Notes under the pieces: generated by a model | What the model saw: only the letters and a program-made list of their open reading frames with translations | The model's database searches: none | What the model was told of the DNA's origin: nothing | Made by a program: the position numbers and the translations under genes | DNA from: Thalassospira lucentensis | GTDB taxonomy: Bacteria > Pseudomonadota > Alphaproteobacteria > Rhodospirillales > Thalassospiraceae | Reading direction: 5' to 3' | DNA: 64,000 bases | Assembly: GCF_011806425.1 (NCBI RefSeq) | Contig: NZ_JAATOV010000005.1 | Location: forward strand, 1-64,000 | Shown: positions 47,809 to 56,688 of the stretch, piece by piece | Numbering within the stretch: the first letter of the stretch is position 1 | Layout of the letters: each line of letters starts with the position of its first letter

Positions 47809-48567
47809 ATGACCAAAACAGCACTTATCACCGGCGCAACATCGGGATTTGGCGCGGCCACTGCACGGCGCTTTGTCGCGGAAGGATGGAAAGTGATTGT
47901 CACCGGACGTCGGGCCGAACGGCTTGACGCGCTGGTCGCAGAACTTGGTTCGGGCGACAAAGCCCACGCATTGGTCTTTGATGTGCAAGATACCGACGCG
48001 ATCCAAAAGGCGATTGATGGTCTTCCGGCGGAATTTGCCGACATTGATCTTTTGGTCAATAACGCCGGTCTGGCTTTGGGCACAGGCGCGGCACAAGATT
48101 GCGACCTGTCTGACTGGATGACGATGATTGACACCAATACCAAGGGTTTGGTGGCGATGACGCGGATCATGCTTGATAAGCTGATTGCCCGCAAAGGCGC
48201 GATTGTTAATCTGGCGTCCATCGCATCAAATTGGCCTTATCCGGGCGGCAATGTCTATGGCGCGACCAAGGCATTTGTGCAGCAGTTTTCACTGGGGCTG
48301 CGCTGTGATTTGGCGGGAACTGGCGTTCGGGTTACATCAATTGAACCGGGGCTGTCCGAAAGCGAATTTACCCTGGTGCGGACCGGCGGCAACAAAGAAG
48401 CCTATGACAAGCTTTATGGCGGTGCCGATCCATTGCAACCCGAAGACATCGCCGAAAGCATTTTCTGGGTCGCGACCCTTCCGGCGCATGTGAATATTAA
48501 TTCGCTTGAGGTTATGCCGGTCAGCCAAAGCTGGTCGCCCTTTGCCATTCATCGCAAGGAAAGCTAA
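47809..48567 (+). CDS. YdfG-like SDR (3-hydroxy acid / sulfoacetaldehyde reductase type)
   Basis: An NADP-type short-chain dehydrogenase (252 aa) very like E. coli YdfG through TGATSGFGAATARRF, LVNNAGLALG, NWPYPGGNVYGATKAFV (Ser137, Tyr150, Lys154) and the C-terminal LPAHVNINSLEVMPVSQSW. YdfG reduces malonic semialdehyde and oxidises 3-hydroxy acids; IsfD, which reduces sulfoacetaldehyde to isethionate, is an SDR. With an omega-aminotransferase and DUF81 exporter beside it, aldehyde reduction after transamination is the likely job. Followed by a clear terminator. Confidence 0.88.
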   Translation: MTKTALITGATSGFGAATARRFVAEGWKVIVTGRRAERLDALVAELGSGDKAHALVFDVQDTDAIQKAIDGLPAEFADIDLLVNNAGLALGTGAAQDCDLSDWMTMIDTNTKGLVAMTRIMLDKLIARKGAIVNLASIASNWPYPGGNVYGATKAFVQQFSLGLRCDLAGTGVRVTSIEPGLSESEFTLVRTGGNKEAYDKLYGGADPLQPEDIAESIFWVATLPAHVNINSLEVMPVSQSWSPFAIHRKES

Positions 48568-48608
48568 GCGGCGCGGTTACGTCTTTGGCGGTTTATTGGA
48601 TTGATTCT

Positions 48609-48645
48609 AAGCCGGGCTGCATGTTGTGGCCCGGCTTTGTTTTTG
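48609..48645 (+). terminator. Rho-independent terminator after the YdfG-like gene
   Basis: A perfect 9-bp stem (48609-48617 with 48629-48637) has an 11-base loop and is followed by TTTGTTTTT. Confidence 0.85.
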
Positions 48646-48753
48646 TGCCGGGATAATGTTTGCGAAGATTACCCGCGCGCAGGTTTTGCTTTTCCATCGC
48701 GGCTGAACTAAGCTTTTACAAAATAAAAGTTATGTATCAGCGGAGAAGCATCG

Positions 48754-50184
48754 ATGAGATCGACCGCATTGGATGAAACCAATGGCGCAAAGCCGCCCGC
48801 GGGCAATGATGACAGTTTCGCTGGGCCGGGGCCGGAGTTTGGTCCGTGGTTGGAAAAGGCATCGATACTGGTTGTCGATGACGAACCGGGCATGCGCAAC
48901 TTTTTGGTCCGCACCCTTGGCGCACGTGCCAAACGCGTCGAGGAAGCCGCCGATTGCGAAGAAGCGACCAAGAAGCTTGATGAACATCATTTTGATGTCG
49001 TGATCTTAGACAACATCATGCCGGGCAAAAGCGGTGTTGAATGGCTGACCGAGCAACGCGAAATCGGCTTTTTCTCTGACGCGATTTTGATGACCGCCTA
49101 TGCCGATCTCGATACCGCGATTAAGGCGTTGCGCGCGGGTGCGGTGGATTTTGTTTTAAAACCATTTCGATCCAACCAGATCCTGAACGCGGTTGCGCGG
49201 TGTTTGGACCGGATGCGGTTGCGCCGTGAAAACCATGTGTTGCGCCATGAATTGCGCGCAACGTCCGATCACGTGTTGCTGCGTGATGAGCTGATTGGCT
49301 ATTCCCCGCAAATTCAGGAAATCCGCGAAACCATTGCCCGTGTGGCACCGCTGCCAACTTCGATCCTGATTTCCGGGCAAAGCGGTACGGGCAAGGAAGT
49401 TACCGCCCGTTCGTTGCATGCATTATCGGATCGCGCGGAAAAGCCGTTCGTGCCGATCAACTGTGCCGCCATTCCGTCTGAGATGATCGAAGCCGAATTG
49501 TTTGGCCATGTCAAAGGCGCGTTTACCGGCGCGCAATCCACACGAGATGGTCTTTTCATGCATGCGCAGGGCGGAACCCTGTTTTTGGATGAGGTCGGCG
49601 AATTGTCGCTTGCCACCCAAAGCAAGCTTTTGCGCGCGATCGAAAGCCGCCGTATCCGCCCTGTTGGGGCAGAGCGCGAAGCACCGGTCGATTTGCGGTT
49701 TGTCTTTGCCACCAATGCCGATCTTGAGGCGGAAGTCGAAGCCGGGCGGTTCCGAGCGGATCTGTTTTACCGCATCAATGTCATGCATATCGAAATGCCA
49801 CCGCTTCATGAACGCGGTGATGATGTGTTGGAACTTGCCAATCTGTTTATGGACAAATTGTCCAAACAGCTTGCCGTGCGCCAAGTCCCGATGGATGGGG
49901 CGGTGCGCGCCGGGCTGACGCGCTATGGCTGGCCGGGGAATGTGCGTGAATTGCGCAACTTGATCGAACGGACCTTGATCCTTGGCCGGTTCCCCGATGA
50001 GTTTCGCGACGATCGCGCCGAACAAGGCGCGCAAGGGGATGGCGACGAAACGCTTGATGAAATGGAACGGCGTCACATTTTGGCGATGCTGCATAAAACC
50101 GGGGGCAATCGCAATGAAGCATCCCGGCGACTTGGCGTGTCGCGCAAAACAATTGATCGCAAATGCGCAAGCTGGGATCTTTGA
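48754..50184 (+). CDS. NtrC-family sigma-54-dependent response regulator
   Basis: A three-part activator (476 aa): receiver domain (about 37-150, phosphorylated Asp86 in VILDNIMPGKSG), AAA+ domain with Walker A SGQSGTGKE and intact GAFTGA loop for sigma-54 contact, and a C-terminal Fis-type helix-turn-helix (NRNEASRRLGVSRKTIDRK). Resembles DctD. It shares its stop with the kinase start (TGATG), so the two are co-translated. A sigma-54 promoter with tandem upstream palindromes is found before the OFA transporter gene 3 kb downstream, its likely target. Confidence 0.92.
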   Translation: MRSTALDETNGAKPPAGNDDSFAGPGPEFGPWLEKASILVVDDEPGMRNFLVRTLGARAKRVEEAADCEEATKKLDEHHFDVVILDNIMPGKSGVEWLTEQREIGFFSDAILMTAYADLDTAIKALRAGAVDFVLKPFRSNQILNAVARCLDRMRLRRENHVLRHELRATSDHVLLRDELIGYSPQIQEIRETIARVAPLPTSILISGQSGTGKEVTARSLHALSDRAEKPFVPINCAAIPSEMIEAELFGHVKGAFTGAQSTRDGLFMHAQGGTLFLDEVGELSLATQSKLLRAIESRRIRPVGAEREAPVDLRFVFATNADLEAEVEAGRFRADLFYRINVMHIEMPPLHERGDDVLELANLFMDKLSKQLAVRQVPMDGAVRAGLTRYGWPGNVRELRNLIERTLILGRFPDEFRDDRAEQGAQGDGDETLDEMERRHILAMLHKTGGNRNEASRRLGVSRKTIDRKCASWDL

Positions 50185-52196
50185 TGAAGCCGTTTGGTCA
50201 CTCGGCCTCGGCGCGTCCAAAACGTACACGCTCGGTACGCTTTAAGCTGCTGGCGATTGCGTTGTTGCCGACTTTGGTGATTTTGCCATTGTTGCTTGGC
50301 GTGATGATGGTGCGGTGGAATTCAAAGTTTGACGCCCTTCTGACATCCAAGGTCAGTGGTGACCTGACGATTGCGCGGCAGTACTTCACCCATATTCTTG
50401 AAAATACCGGCGAACAAATCCAATCATTGGGGCAATCGGTTGCCTTTCGCACGGTTTTGACCGCAGGCGACCCGGATGGCGTCAGTCAATTGCTTGCGCG
50501 CCGCCAGCAGGATATGGGGCTAGATTTCCTGTATCTGATCGATGGTGCGTCTGAGGGTACGAAAAACGGGGCAGATGGCACGTCGCATTGGCCGGTTATT
50601 ACATCGGCGCTTGCCGGGCGGTCATCGACCAATATCGATATTTTCAGCAATGCCGATCTTGGCAAAATATCACCCGATTTGGCAAAACGTGCGCGCATTG
50701 ATTTGGTCGAAACGCCCAATGCGCCCGCCACCACCCGCGATGCCGAAACGCGGGGCATGGTTGTCCATTCTGCCAGTCACATTGATCTGCCTGATGGTGG
50801 GGACGGGGTTTTGGTCGGCGGTATTTTGCTTAATCAGAATTTGGCGTTTATCGATACGATCAACGATCTTGTTTACCGCCAAAGCAGCCTGCCCGAAGGC
50901 AGTCAGGGGACGGCGACCCTGTTCCTAGATGATGTGCGGATCAGCACCAATGTTCGTCTGTTTGCCGAACGCCGTGCCTTGGGTACGCGGGTTTCTGACG
51001 TGGTGCATCAAGCCGTCCTAGAAGACGGCAAGGTCTGGCTGGATCGGGCGTTTGTGGTCAATGACTGGTACATATCGGCTTATGAACCGATCAAGGACAG
51101 CTTTGGCAAGCGGGTCGGGATGCTTTATGTCGGGTTCCTTGAGGCACCTTTTGCGCAGACCAAATTTGAAACGCTGCTGATTATCATTGGGGCGTTTTTG
51201 TTTGTCGCGGTGTTGTCCGTTCCGATCTTCTTGCGCTGGGCACGGGGGATTTTCAAACCGCTGGAACGCATGACAAACACCATTGGTCGGGTGGAAGCCG
51301 GCGATTTTTCGGCACGGACCAACCTACATCAGGTGCAGGACGAAATTTCTTTGGTCGCAGAGCATCTTGATGATTTGCTTGATCAGGTGCAGGAACGCGA
51401 TAAACGCCTGCGGGCATGGAATGATCAACTGAATGCAAGGGTCGATGCACGCACACGCGAGCTTCGCGAAGCCAACCAGCAACTAGAAGCCACCACCAAA
51501 CAACTGATTATGTCCGAAAAGCTGGCGGCAATTGGTGAAATTACCGCCGGTGTGGCGCATGAAATCAACAATCCGGTTGCCGTGCTTCAGGGGAATTTGG
51601 ACCTGTTGCGTGATTTGATGGGCGAACATGGCAAGATCGCCGCGACCGAGTTCCGCCTGATTGACGAGCAAGTCAATCGCATCAACCTGATCGTCACCAA
51701 GCTTTTGCAATTTGCCAAACCCGAAGAATATGCAGGGTTCGTCGAACGTCATGTGGTCGGACAGGTGATCGATGATTGCCTGCCCCTTGTTCAGCATTTG
51801 TTGGGCAAGGCCGACATTGAAGTCATCCGAAACAGCACAGCCGCCCGTTTGGTGTTGATGAACCGTACTGAATTACAACAGGTTCTGGTCAATTTGATGG
51901 TCAATGCCCTGCATGCCATGCCCCAAAACGGCCAATTGACCCTGATGGATGCCGATGTTGATCTTGACGGCAAGCCGGGCATCGAAATCACGGTGCGCGA
52001 TACCGGCACGGGGATTGAGGCCGACGCGCTAAATCGGATTTTCGATCCGTTCTATACCACCAAACGCCGGGAGGGGACCGGCCTTGGCTTGTCGATCAGC
52101 AAAACCTTGATTGATCGACAAGGCGGGCAGATGCGCGTGGAAAGCACGCCCGGCGAAGGCACCACATTTACCATCTGGCTGCCCGAAGCAGATTAA
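50184..52196 (+). CDS. Membrane sensor histidine kinase (DctB-like)
   Basis: A transmembrane kinase (670 aa) with a first helix (about 22-44), a large periplasmic cache-like sensor (about 45-320), a second helix (about 328-350), HAMP, coiled coil, HisKA with His459 in GVAHEINNP, and an ATPase domain with NALHAMP, DTGTGIEAD and GTGLGLSISK. It partners with the response regulator encoded just upstream. DctB-type sensors bind small carboxylates outside the membrane; the ligand here is not known. Confidence 0.92.
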   Translation: MKPFGHSASARPKRTRSVRFKLLAIALLPTLVILPLLLGVMMVRWNSKFDALLTSKVSGDLTIARQYFTHILENTGEQIQSLGQSVAFRTVLTAGDPDGVSQLLARRQQDMGLDFLYLIDGASEGTKNGADGTSHWPVITSALAGRSSTNIDIFSNADLGKISPDLAKRARIDLVETPNAPATTRDAETRGMVVHSASHIDLPDGGDGVLVGGILLNQNLAFIDTINDLVYRQSSLPEGSQGTATLFLDDVRISTNVRLFAERRALGTRVSDVVHQAVLEDGKVWLDRAFVVNDWYISAYEPIKDSFGKRVGMLYVGFLEAPFAQTKFETLLIIIGAFLFVAVLSVPIFLRWARGIFKPLERMTNTIGRVEAGDFSARTNLHQVQDEISLVAEHLDDLLDQVQERDKRLRAWNDQLNARVDARTRELREANQQLEATTKQLIMSEKLAAIGEITAGVAHEINNPVAVLQGNLDLLRDLMGEHGKIAATEFRLIDEQVNRINLIVTKLLQFAKPEEYAGFVERHVVGQVIDDCLPLVQHLLGKADIEVIRNSTAARLVLMNRTELQQVLVNLMVNALHAMPQNGQLTLMDADVDLDGKPGIEITVRDTGTGIEADALNRIFDPFYTTKRREGTGLGLSISKTLIDRQGGQMRVESTPGEGTTFTIWLPEAD

Positions 52197-52266
52197 GCAC
52201 AACCCGCTTTGGTGCCAGACGGATTTTATGTGTCGATAAGCGACAAGCTCATTGCGGGGCGTGGGT

Positions 52267-52815
52267 TTAGCTTTCGCCGCGCAACCATTCCTTTTTCAGG
52301 ATGGCATATTGATAGGTGTTTTCGTATTTCGGCGTGCCGTCCGGGTTGTTGATAAAGGAAATAAATTCCACAAAGCAGCCTTCTTTGCGCATCCCAAGTT
52401 TTTCGCACAGCTTTTGTGAATTGAAATTGTCTTCCTCGACATAGGCATGAAGCCGCCGTGCGTCGCGTTGGGTAAACAAATACTTGAACAACGCACGCGC
52501 ACTTTCAGTGGCGTATCCCTTGCCTTGCACCTTTTCGTTGAAGTTCCATCCCACGGAATAGCTATCAGCTTGCTGCTTATCATCTTGATGGAGCATCAGC
52601 TCACCAATCAACGCGCCTGTATCTTTGAGGCATACGGCAAGATAAGACACATCGTCTGCGCGCTTTTTGGCTTTTTCCTTGGCCTGGGCCAATGTTGTGA
52701 CTTTATCGCACATAAAGCAATTTACCCGCGGGTTCGAGATATACTCAAACAGCTCGGCGGCATCGTCTTCTTCAAAGCGCCTGATAATCAATCGATCGGT
52801 CACGATGTGGGGCAT
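52267..52815 (-). CDS. GNAT-family (RimJ/RimL-like) N-acetyltransferase
   Basis: An acetyl-CoA-dependent acetyltransferase of 182 aa with start TDRLIIRRFEEDDAAELFEYISN and the later GWNFNEKVQGKGYATESARALFKYLF acetyl-CoA loop (split as V-Q-G-K-G-Y-A). AAGGA lies 6 bases before the ATG at 52815. Its substrate cannot be told. It is convergent with the histidine kinase gene and divergent from the transporter gene. Confidence 0.88.
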   Translation of the reverse strand: MPHIVTDRLIIRRFEEDDAAELFEYISNPRVNCFMCDKVTTLAQAKEKAKKRADDVSYLAVCLKDTGALIGELMLHQDDKQQADSYSVGWNFNEKVQGKGYATESARALFKYLFTQRDARRLHAYVEEDNFNSQKLCEKLGMRKEGCFVEFISFINNPDGTPKYENTYQYAILKKEWLRGES

Positions 52816-52950
52816 GGGATCCTTCGTTTCTGGGGCTGTCGTCAAAATACGCGCATCTGATCTTAAGGGCGTTAAAGCCAGAATGAAAATGTTATCGCCG
52901 CCAGGGTGATCCGCTTCACCGTTTGGGCTTTCGCGTTGAAATTGCTGCAT

Positions 52951-53014
52951 GTGCGAGTGGACATTTTGTCCAACTGCACTTTTTTCTAATTCAAATGTTT
53001 GGACATTTTGTCCC
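52951..53014 (+). promoter_or_regulatory. Tandem palindromic upstream activator sites
   Basis: Two copies of a palindrome lie at 52958-52972 (TGGACA-TTT-TGTCCA, perfect) and 53000-53014 (TGGACA-TTT-TGTCC). Centres are 42 bases apart, four helical turns, so both face one side of DNA. The first also has outer GTGC/GCAC arms (52951-52954, 52976-52979). They lie about 141 and 99 bases upstream of the predicted sigma-54 start, the usual place for NtrC-type activators. Confidence 0.8.
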
Positions 53015-53080
53015 GGCGCGTGCGGTGCAGCACGATGGTCCCCCGTGTAAAAATGACAGAAAATCAATCAAAACGCGCAA

Positions 53081-53096
53081 TGGCATGGCGATTGCT
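53081..53096 (+). promoter_or_regulatory. Sigma-54 (-24/-12) promoter of the OFA transporter gene
   Basis: TGGCAT-GGCGA-TTGCT matches the sigma-54 element TGGCAC-N5-TTGCW in all but one base, with GG at -24 and GC at -12 correctly spaced. Transcription would start near 53107, about 93 bases before the ATG. An AATCAA half-core like that of IHF sites lies at 53062-53067. Confidence 0.8.
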
Positions 53097-53199
53097 GCCG
53101 TCATAGTCGGACGTCTGCCCCTGTTTGCTGTGCACCATTGCACCAAACATGATGGTTCAGGCGCAACGGAAGTTATTAAGACCGGGAGGGGATAACTTT

Positions 53200-54927
53200 A
53201 TGTTTGATCGGCTCAAGAAAGAACACATCGTCGCAGGCGATGATTTTAACCGCTGGAAAGTGCCGCCAGCATCCATCGCCATTCATCTATGCATCGGTTC
53301 TGTATATGCCTGGAGTATCTTTAACCCGCCTTTGATCAAGGAATTTGGCGTGGTTGCAGCAAGCTCGGGCGATTGGGGTTTGCAGTCCGTTGTCTGGATT
53401 TTCTCTGTTGCCATTGTGTTTCTTGGTCTTGCCGCGGCATTTGGCGGCAAATGGCTTGAAGAAGTCGGTCCACGCATGGTCGGCGTTGTCGCCGCATTCT
53501 GCTGGGGCGGGGGCTTTATCATTGGCGGGCTTGGCATTGCTGCCCACCAACTTTGGCTGGTTTATCTTGGATATGGTGTGATTGGTGGCTGCGGGCTTGG
53601 CCTTGGCTATGTTTCACCGGTCTCAACCCTGATCCGTTGGTTCCCGGATCGGCGCGGCATGGCAACCGGCATGGCCATTATGGGCTTTGGCGGTGGTGCG
53701 ATGATCGCAACCCCGATCAAGGAAAGCCTGCTGTCGGTGTTCTATAAGGTGCCTGATTATCTCGGCCCGGAAAGTGCTGTAAACCTTGTCACCGAAGGCG
53801 GCAAGCGCATGGCAGAAGTCGGCGGCCAGATGGTTGAAGTCGTGGTTGCCGGTGCCGCACAGGTGGCAGCAGCCCCCGTGCCGATCGAAGAAGGTGTTTA
53901 TGTTGCCGGAACCGGTGATACCGGTGCGGCTGCGACCTTCTTTACCCTTGGTGTTGCGTATTTCATCGTCATGATTATTGCATCCTTCTCGTACCGTGTG
54001 CCACGTGAAGGCTGGCTGCCGGCTGGCTGGACGCCGCCGACCGCGGATGCCGCATCCAAACGCATGATCACGCATAACAACGTTCACATTGATCAGGCGC
54101 TTAAAACCCCGCAGTTCTATCTGCTGTGGATTGTGCTGTGCTTTAACGTGACGGCGGGCATCGGTGTGATTGGTGTTGCCAAAACCATGATGTTTGAAAT
54201 CTTTGGCACAACCTTGCCGCTGGTGGTCAACTCGGCCTTTGCGGCGACCTATGTGTTTATGATTTCGGTCTTTAACATGTGTGGCCGGTTCTTCTGGGCA
54301 TCTATTTCGGACTATATCGGGCGTAAGAACACCTACTATTGCTTCTTTATTCTCGGTATTGCGCTTTACCTGTCTATTCCGTTCTCGGCCGAACAGGTCA
54401 GCATCAATCCGGCTGTCACCTATCTTGTGATGTTCTATGCCGCGACCATGATCATCTTCACGATGTATGGCGGTGGCTTTGCAACCATTCCGGCCTATCT
54501 TGCGGATATTTTTGGCACCAAATATGTCGGTGGCATCCACGGTCGTCTTCTGACCGCATGGAGTACTGCTGGTGTTCTTGGTCCTTTGGCGATTACGCAG
54601 TTGCGTCAAAGCTCGGTCACCAGTTCGATTAAGGATCTGGCAGCCAAAATTGACCCGGCGGCGTTCCAAGCCAAATTTGGTGCGGGTATCGACCAGCTTG
54701 ACCAGTTGGTGGCGGCAAAAACCGTGACCATTGGTCGTCTGATGGAAATCGCACCGGCTGGTACGGTCGATCCGACGTCCAGTCTGTATAACACCACCAT
54801 GTATGCCATGGCGGCCCTGCTGGCGATTGCGTTGATTGCCAACAAACTGGTCCGTCCGATTCATGACAAGCATTACATGGAAACACAAGAAAGCGGTTCT
54901 GGCGCCAAAGCAGCGTCCGAAGCGTAA
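53200..54927 (+). CDS. OFA-family (oxalate/formate antiporter-type) MFS transporter with large loops
   Basis: A 12-helix major facilitator of the OFA family (575 aa). The N-terminal helix 1 SIAIHLCIGSVYAWSIFNPPL is typical of the family. It is longer than OxlT (about 420 aa): about 65 extra residues lie between helices 5 and 6 and about 60 between helices 11 and 12, both on the predicted periplasmic side. GGGAGGGG precedes the ATG at 53200. It is driven by the sigma-54 promoter upstream and ends at a hairpin. Substrate is unknown; position before the formate dehydrogenase operon hints at formate, oxalate or another small carboxylate. Confidence 0.88.
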   Translation: MFDRLKKEHIVAGDDFNRWKVPPASIAIHLCIGSVYAWSIFNPPLIKEFGVVAASSGDWGLQSVVWIFSVAIVFLGLAAAFGGKWLEEVGPRMVGVVAAFCWGGGFIIGGLGIAAHQLWLVYLGYGVIGGCGLGLGYVSPVSTLIRWFPDRRGMATGMAIMGFGGGAMIATPIKESLLSVFYKVPDYLGPESAVNLVTEGGKRMAEVGGQMVEVVVAGAAQVAAAPVPIEEGVYVAGTGDTGAAATFFTLGVAYFIVMIIASFSYRVPREGWLPAGWTPPTADAASKRMITHNNVHIDQALKTPQFYLLWIVLCFNVTAGIGVIGVAKTMMFEIFGTTLPLVVNSAFAATYVFMISVFNMCGRFFWASISDYIGRKNTYYCFFILGIALYLSIPFSAEQVSINPAVTYLVMFYAATMIIFTMYGGGFATIPAYLADIFGTKYVGGIHGRLLTAWSTAGVLGPLAITQLRQSSVTSSIKDLAAKIDPAAFQAKFGAGIDQLDQLVAAKTVTIGRLMEIAPAGTVDPTSSLYNTTMYAMAALLAIALIANKLVRPIHDKHYMETQESGSGAKAASEA

Positions 54928-54937
54928 TCAGGCCCCG

Positions 54938-54969
54938 GGAACCGACCGCTTTTATCGGTGGTCGGTTCC
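54938..54969 (+). terminator. Hairpin after the OFA transporter gene
   Basis: A perfect 10-bp stem (54938-54947 with 54960-54969) has a 12-base loop, 10 bases after the stop codon. There is no T tract, so termination strength is unclear. Confidence 0.6.
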
Positions 54970-55162
54970 GTCGGGTTGGTGACATATGTTTACCAATCCG
55001 CGCCCTGTTGCAGGAATAACCTTTTTGTTCGTAGGGACAATCGGTTATCCTGCAGCAACGCAAAAAGATTACACCATCTCGCTGTCCGGTCCTGTCCAAC
55101 AGCATTCCCAGACAGCAGACAAAGTCACAAAGCGCATCGCGTTACGCGGTGCCGGATACAAA

Positions 55163-56068
55163 ATGATCGATAAACTCGAAATGTTTATGGTGCTCGCCCG
55201 CGAGCAACATTTTGGCCATGCCGCCGAACATTGCGGTGTGACGCAACCAACTCTGTCTAGTGCATTGCGCCAGCTTGAAGACCATCTTGGTGTCGTGCTG
55301 GTCAAACGTGGATCGCGCTATCAGGGACTAACCCCCGAAGGCGAACGTGTTCTTGAATGGGCACGCCATATTGTCGGCAGTACCCGATCCATGCGCGATG
55401 AAATGCGCGCCATGCGCTTTGGCCTGACCGGGCAGGTGCAGATTGCGGTGATCCCGACGGCCCTTTCGATGGTTCATGAACTCACCACGCCGTTTCGCGA
55501 AAAGCATCCCGATGTGACCTTTGCGGTGCTCTCGCGGACATCAACCGAAATTCAGTCCTTGCTTGATAACCTGCAAATCGATGCGGGGATTACCTATATT
55601 GATAATGAACCGCTGGGGCGGGTGACATCAATTCCGCTTTATCAGGAACGGTATCATCTGGTGACGTCAAACTTGGATGACTTTGCCGACTGCGACAGCA
55701 TCACTTGGCAAGAAGCCGCCCAATTGCCGCTGTGTTTGTTGACCCCGGATATGCAAAACCGCCGGATCATTGATCAGCACCTTGATGCCGCCGGGGCCAA
55801 AGTCAGCGCGACGTTGGAAAGTGATTCGATGATTGCCCTGTTTACCCACGTTCAGACCGGAAATTGGGCAAGCATCATGCCCGAAAAAATGGTCGAAAGT
55901 TTTGGGATGCGCGACCGGGTTAAATCCATGCCGATCATTGAACCCGATGCGACACATACGGTCGGACTGATCGCCGCCAAACGCGAACCCGCGACGCCGG
56001 TTGTGTCGGCCCTGTTAAAAGAAGCCAAGCTGTTTTCCGACCGCGAACCGACCCAAAAGCCGGTTTGA
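55163..56068 (+). CDS. LysR-family transcriptional regulator
   Basis: An LTTR of 301 aa. The N-terminal helix-turn-helix (KLEMFMVLAREQHFGHAAEHCGVTQPTLSSALRQLE, here given by region 4-38) is followed by an effector-binding domain. ATG at 55163 gives the standard length; the frame runs open 177 bases upstream without family-like sequence. It lies directly upstream of fdsGBA on the same strand, as the FdsR-type regulator does in other formate dehydrogenase loci, and probably controls that operon. Confidence 0.9.
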   Translation: MIDKLEMFMVLAREQHFGHAAEHCGVTQPTLSSALRQLEDHLGVVLVKRGSRYQGLTPEGERVLEWARHIVGSTRSMRDEMRAMRFGLTGQVQIAVIPTALSMVHELTTPFREKHPDVTFAVLSRTSTEIQSLLDNLQIDAGITYIDNEPLGRVTSIPLYQERYHLVTSNLDDFADCDSITWQEAAQLPLCLLTPDMQNRRIIDQHLDAAGAKVSATLESDSMIALFTHVQTGNWASIMPEKMVESFGMRDRVKSMPIIEPDATHTVGLIAAKREPATPVVSALLKEAKLFSDREPTQKPV

Positions 56069-56094
56069 AATCAAATTGAACCCGTTTGATAGGT

Positions 56095-56110
56095 TTACGC
56101 TATCGCGTAA
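56095..56110 (+). promoter_or_regulatory. Palindrome upstream of fdsG
   Basis: TTACGC-TATC-GCGTAA is a perfect 6-4-6 inverted repeat 105 bases before the fdsG start. It is a candidate site for the adjacent LysR protein, though it does not show an exact T-N11-A core. Confidence 0.5.
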
Positions 56111-56214
56111 CGGGATGGCTTTATTGAACACCCGGTGTGTTTGACCGACACTAATAAAAATAACAAACCAAAAGAACAAAGAATTCAATAGACTGCTAAG
56201 TGAGAGAGGCTTGC

Positions 56215-56688
56215 ATGTCGACTAATACCGAGGAACACAGCGTCCGCGTTGAGGCTATTTGTGACCGTATGGCGGCCCTTGAAGGTCCGCTTTTGCCGAT
56301 CCTGCATGAAGTGCAGGAAGAGTTCGGCCATATTCCCGAAGGCGCGCTTCAGACGATATCCAAGAAACTCAATCTCAGCCGGGCCGAAGTCCACGGGGTT
56401 GCCAGTTTTTATCATGACTTCCGCGAAGAAAAAGCAGGCAAGCATGTGATTAAAATCTGTCGGGCGGAAGCCTGTCAGTCGATGGGGGCCGATGATCTTG
56501 GCGATCATGCGCGTCACCGTTTGAAAGTCGATTGGGCGCAAACCACCAACGATGAAAAAGTCACCCTTGAAGCTGTGTTCTGTCTTGGCCTATGTGCCTG
56601 CGCACCGGCTGCCATGGTCGATGGCAAGGTTGTTGGTCGACTTAACAAAGACCGCATCAACCAAATTCTTGATGAGGTGGCATCATGA
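56215..56688 (+). CDS. fdsG: NAD-dependent formate dehydrogenase gamma subunit
   Basis: A NuoE-like 2Fe-2S subunit (157 aa) with cluster cysteines 82, 87, 123 and 127 (CRAEAC, CLGLC). GAGAGG lies 6 bases before the ATG at 56215; an in-frame GTG at 56200 is less likely. It overlaps fdsB by 4 bases and passes electrons toward the NAD site. Confidence 0.93.
   Translation: MSTNTEEHSVRVEAICDRMAALEGPLLPILHEVQEEFGHIPEGALQTISKKLNLSRAEVHGVASFYHDFREEKAGKHVIKICRAEACQSMGADDLGDHARHRLKVDWAQTTNDEKVTLEAVFCLGLCACAPAAMVDGKVVGRLNKDRINQILDEVAS

Noticed and set aside
52231-52245. Small inverted repeat TGTCG-N5-CGACA between the kinase and acetyltransferase genes
   Set aside because: Only 5 bp per arm and no T tract, so too weak to call a terminator.
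53623-54888. Long minus-strand open frame (421 codons) opposite the OFA transporter gene
   Set aside because: Composition (His, Arg, Asn rich, no hydrophobic core) is that of an antisense shadow; the plus strand encodes a clear 12-helix transporter.
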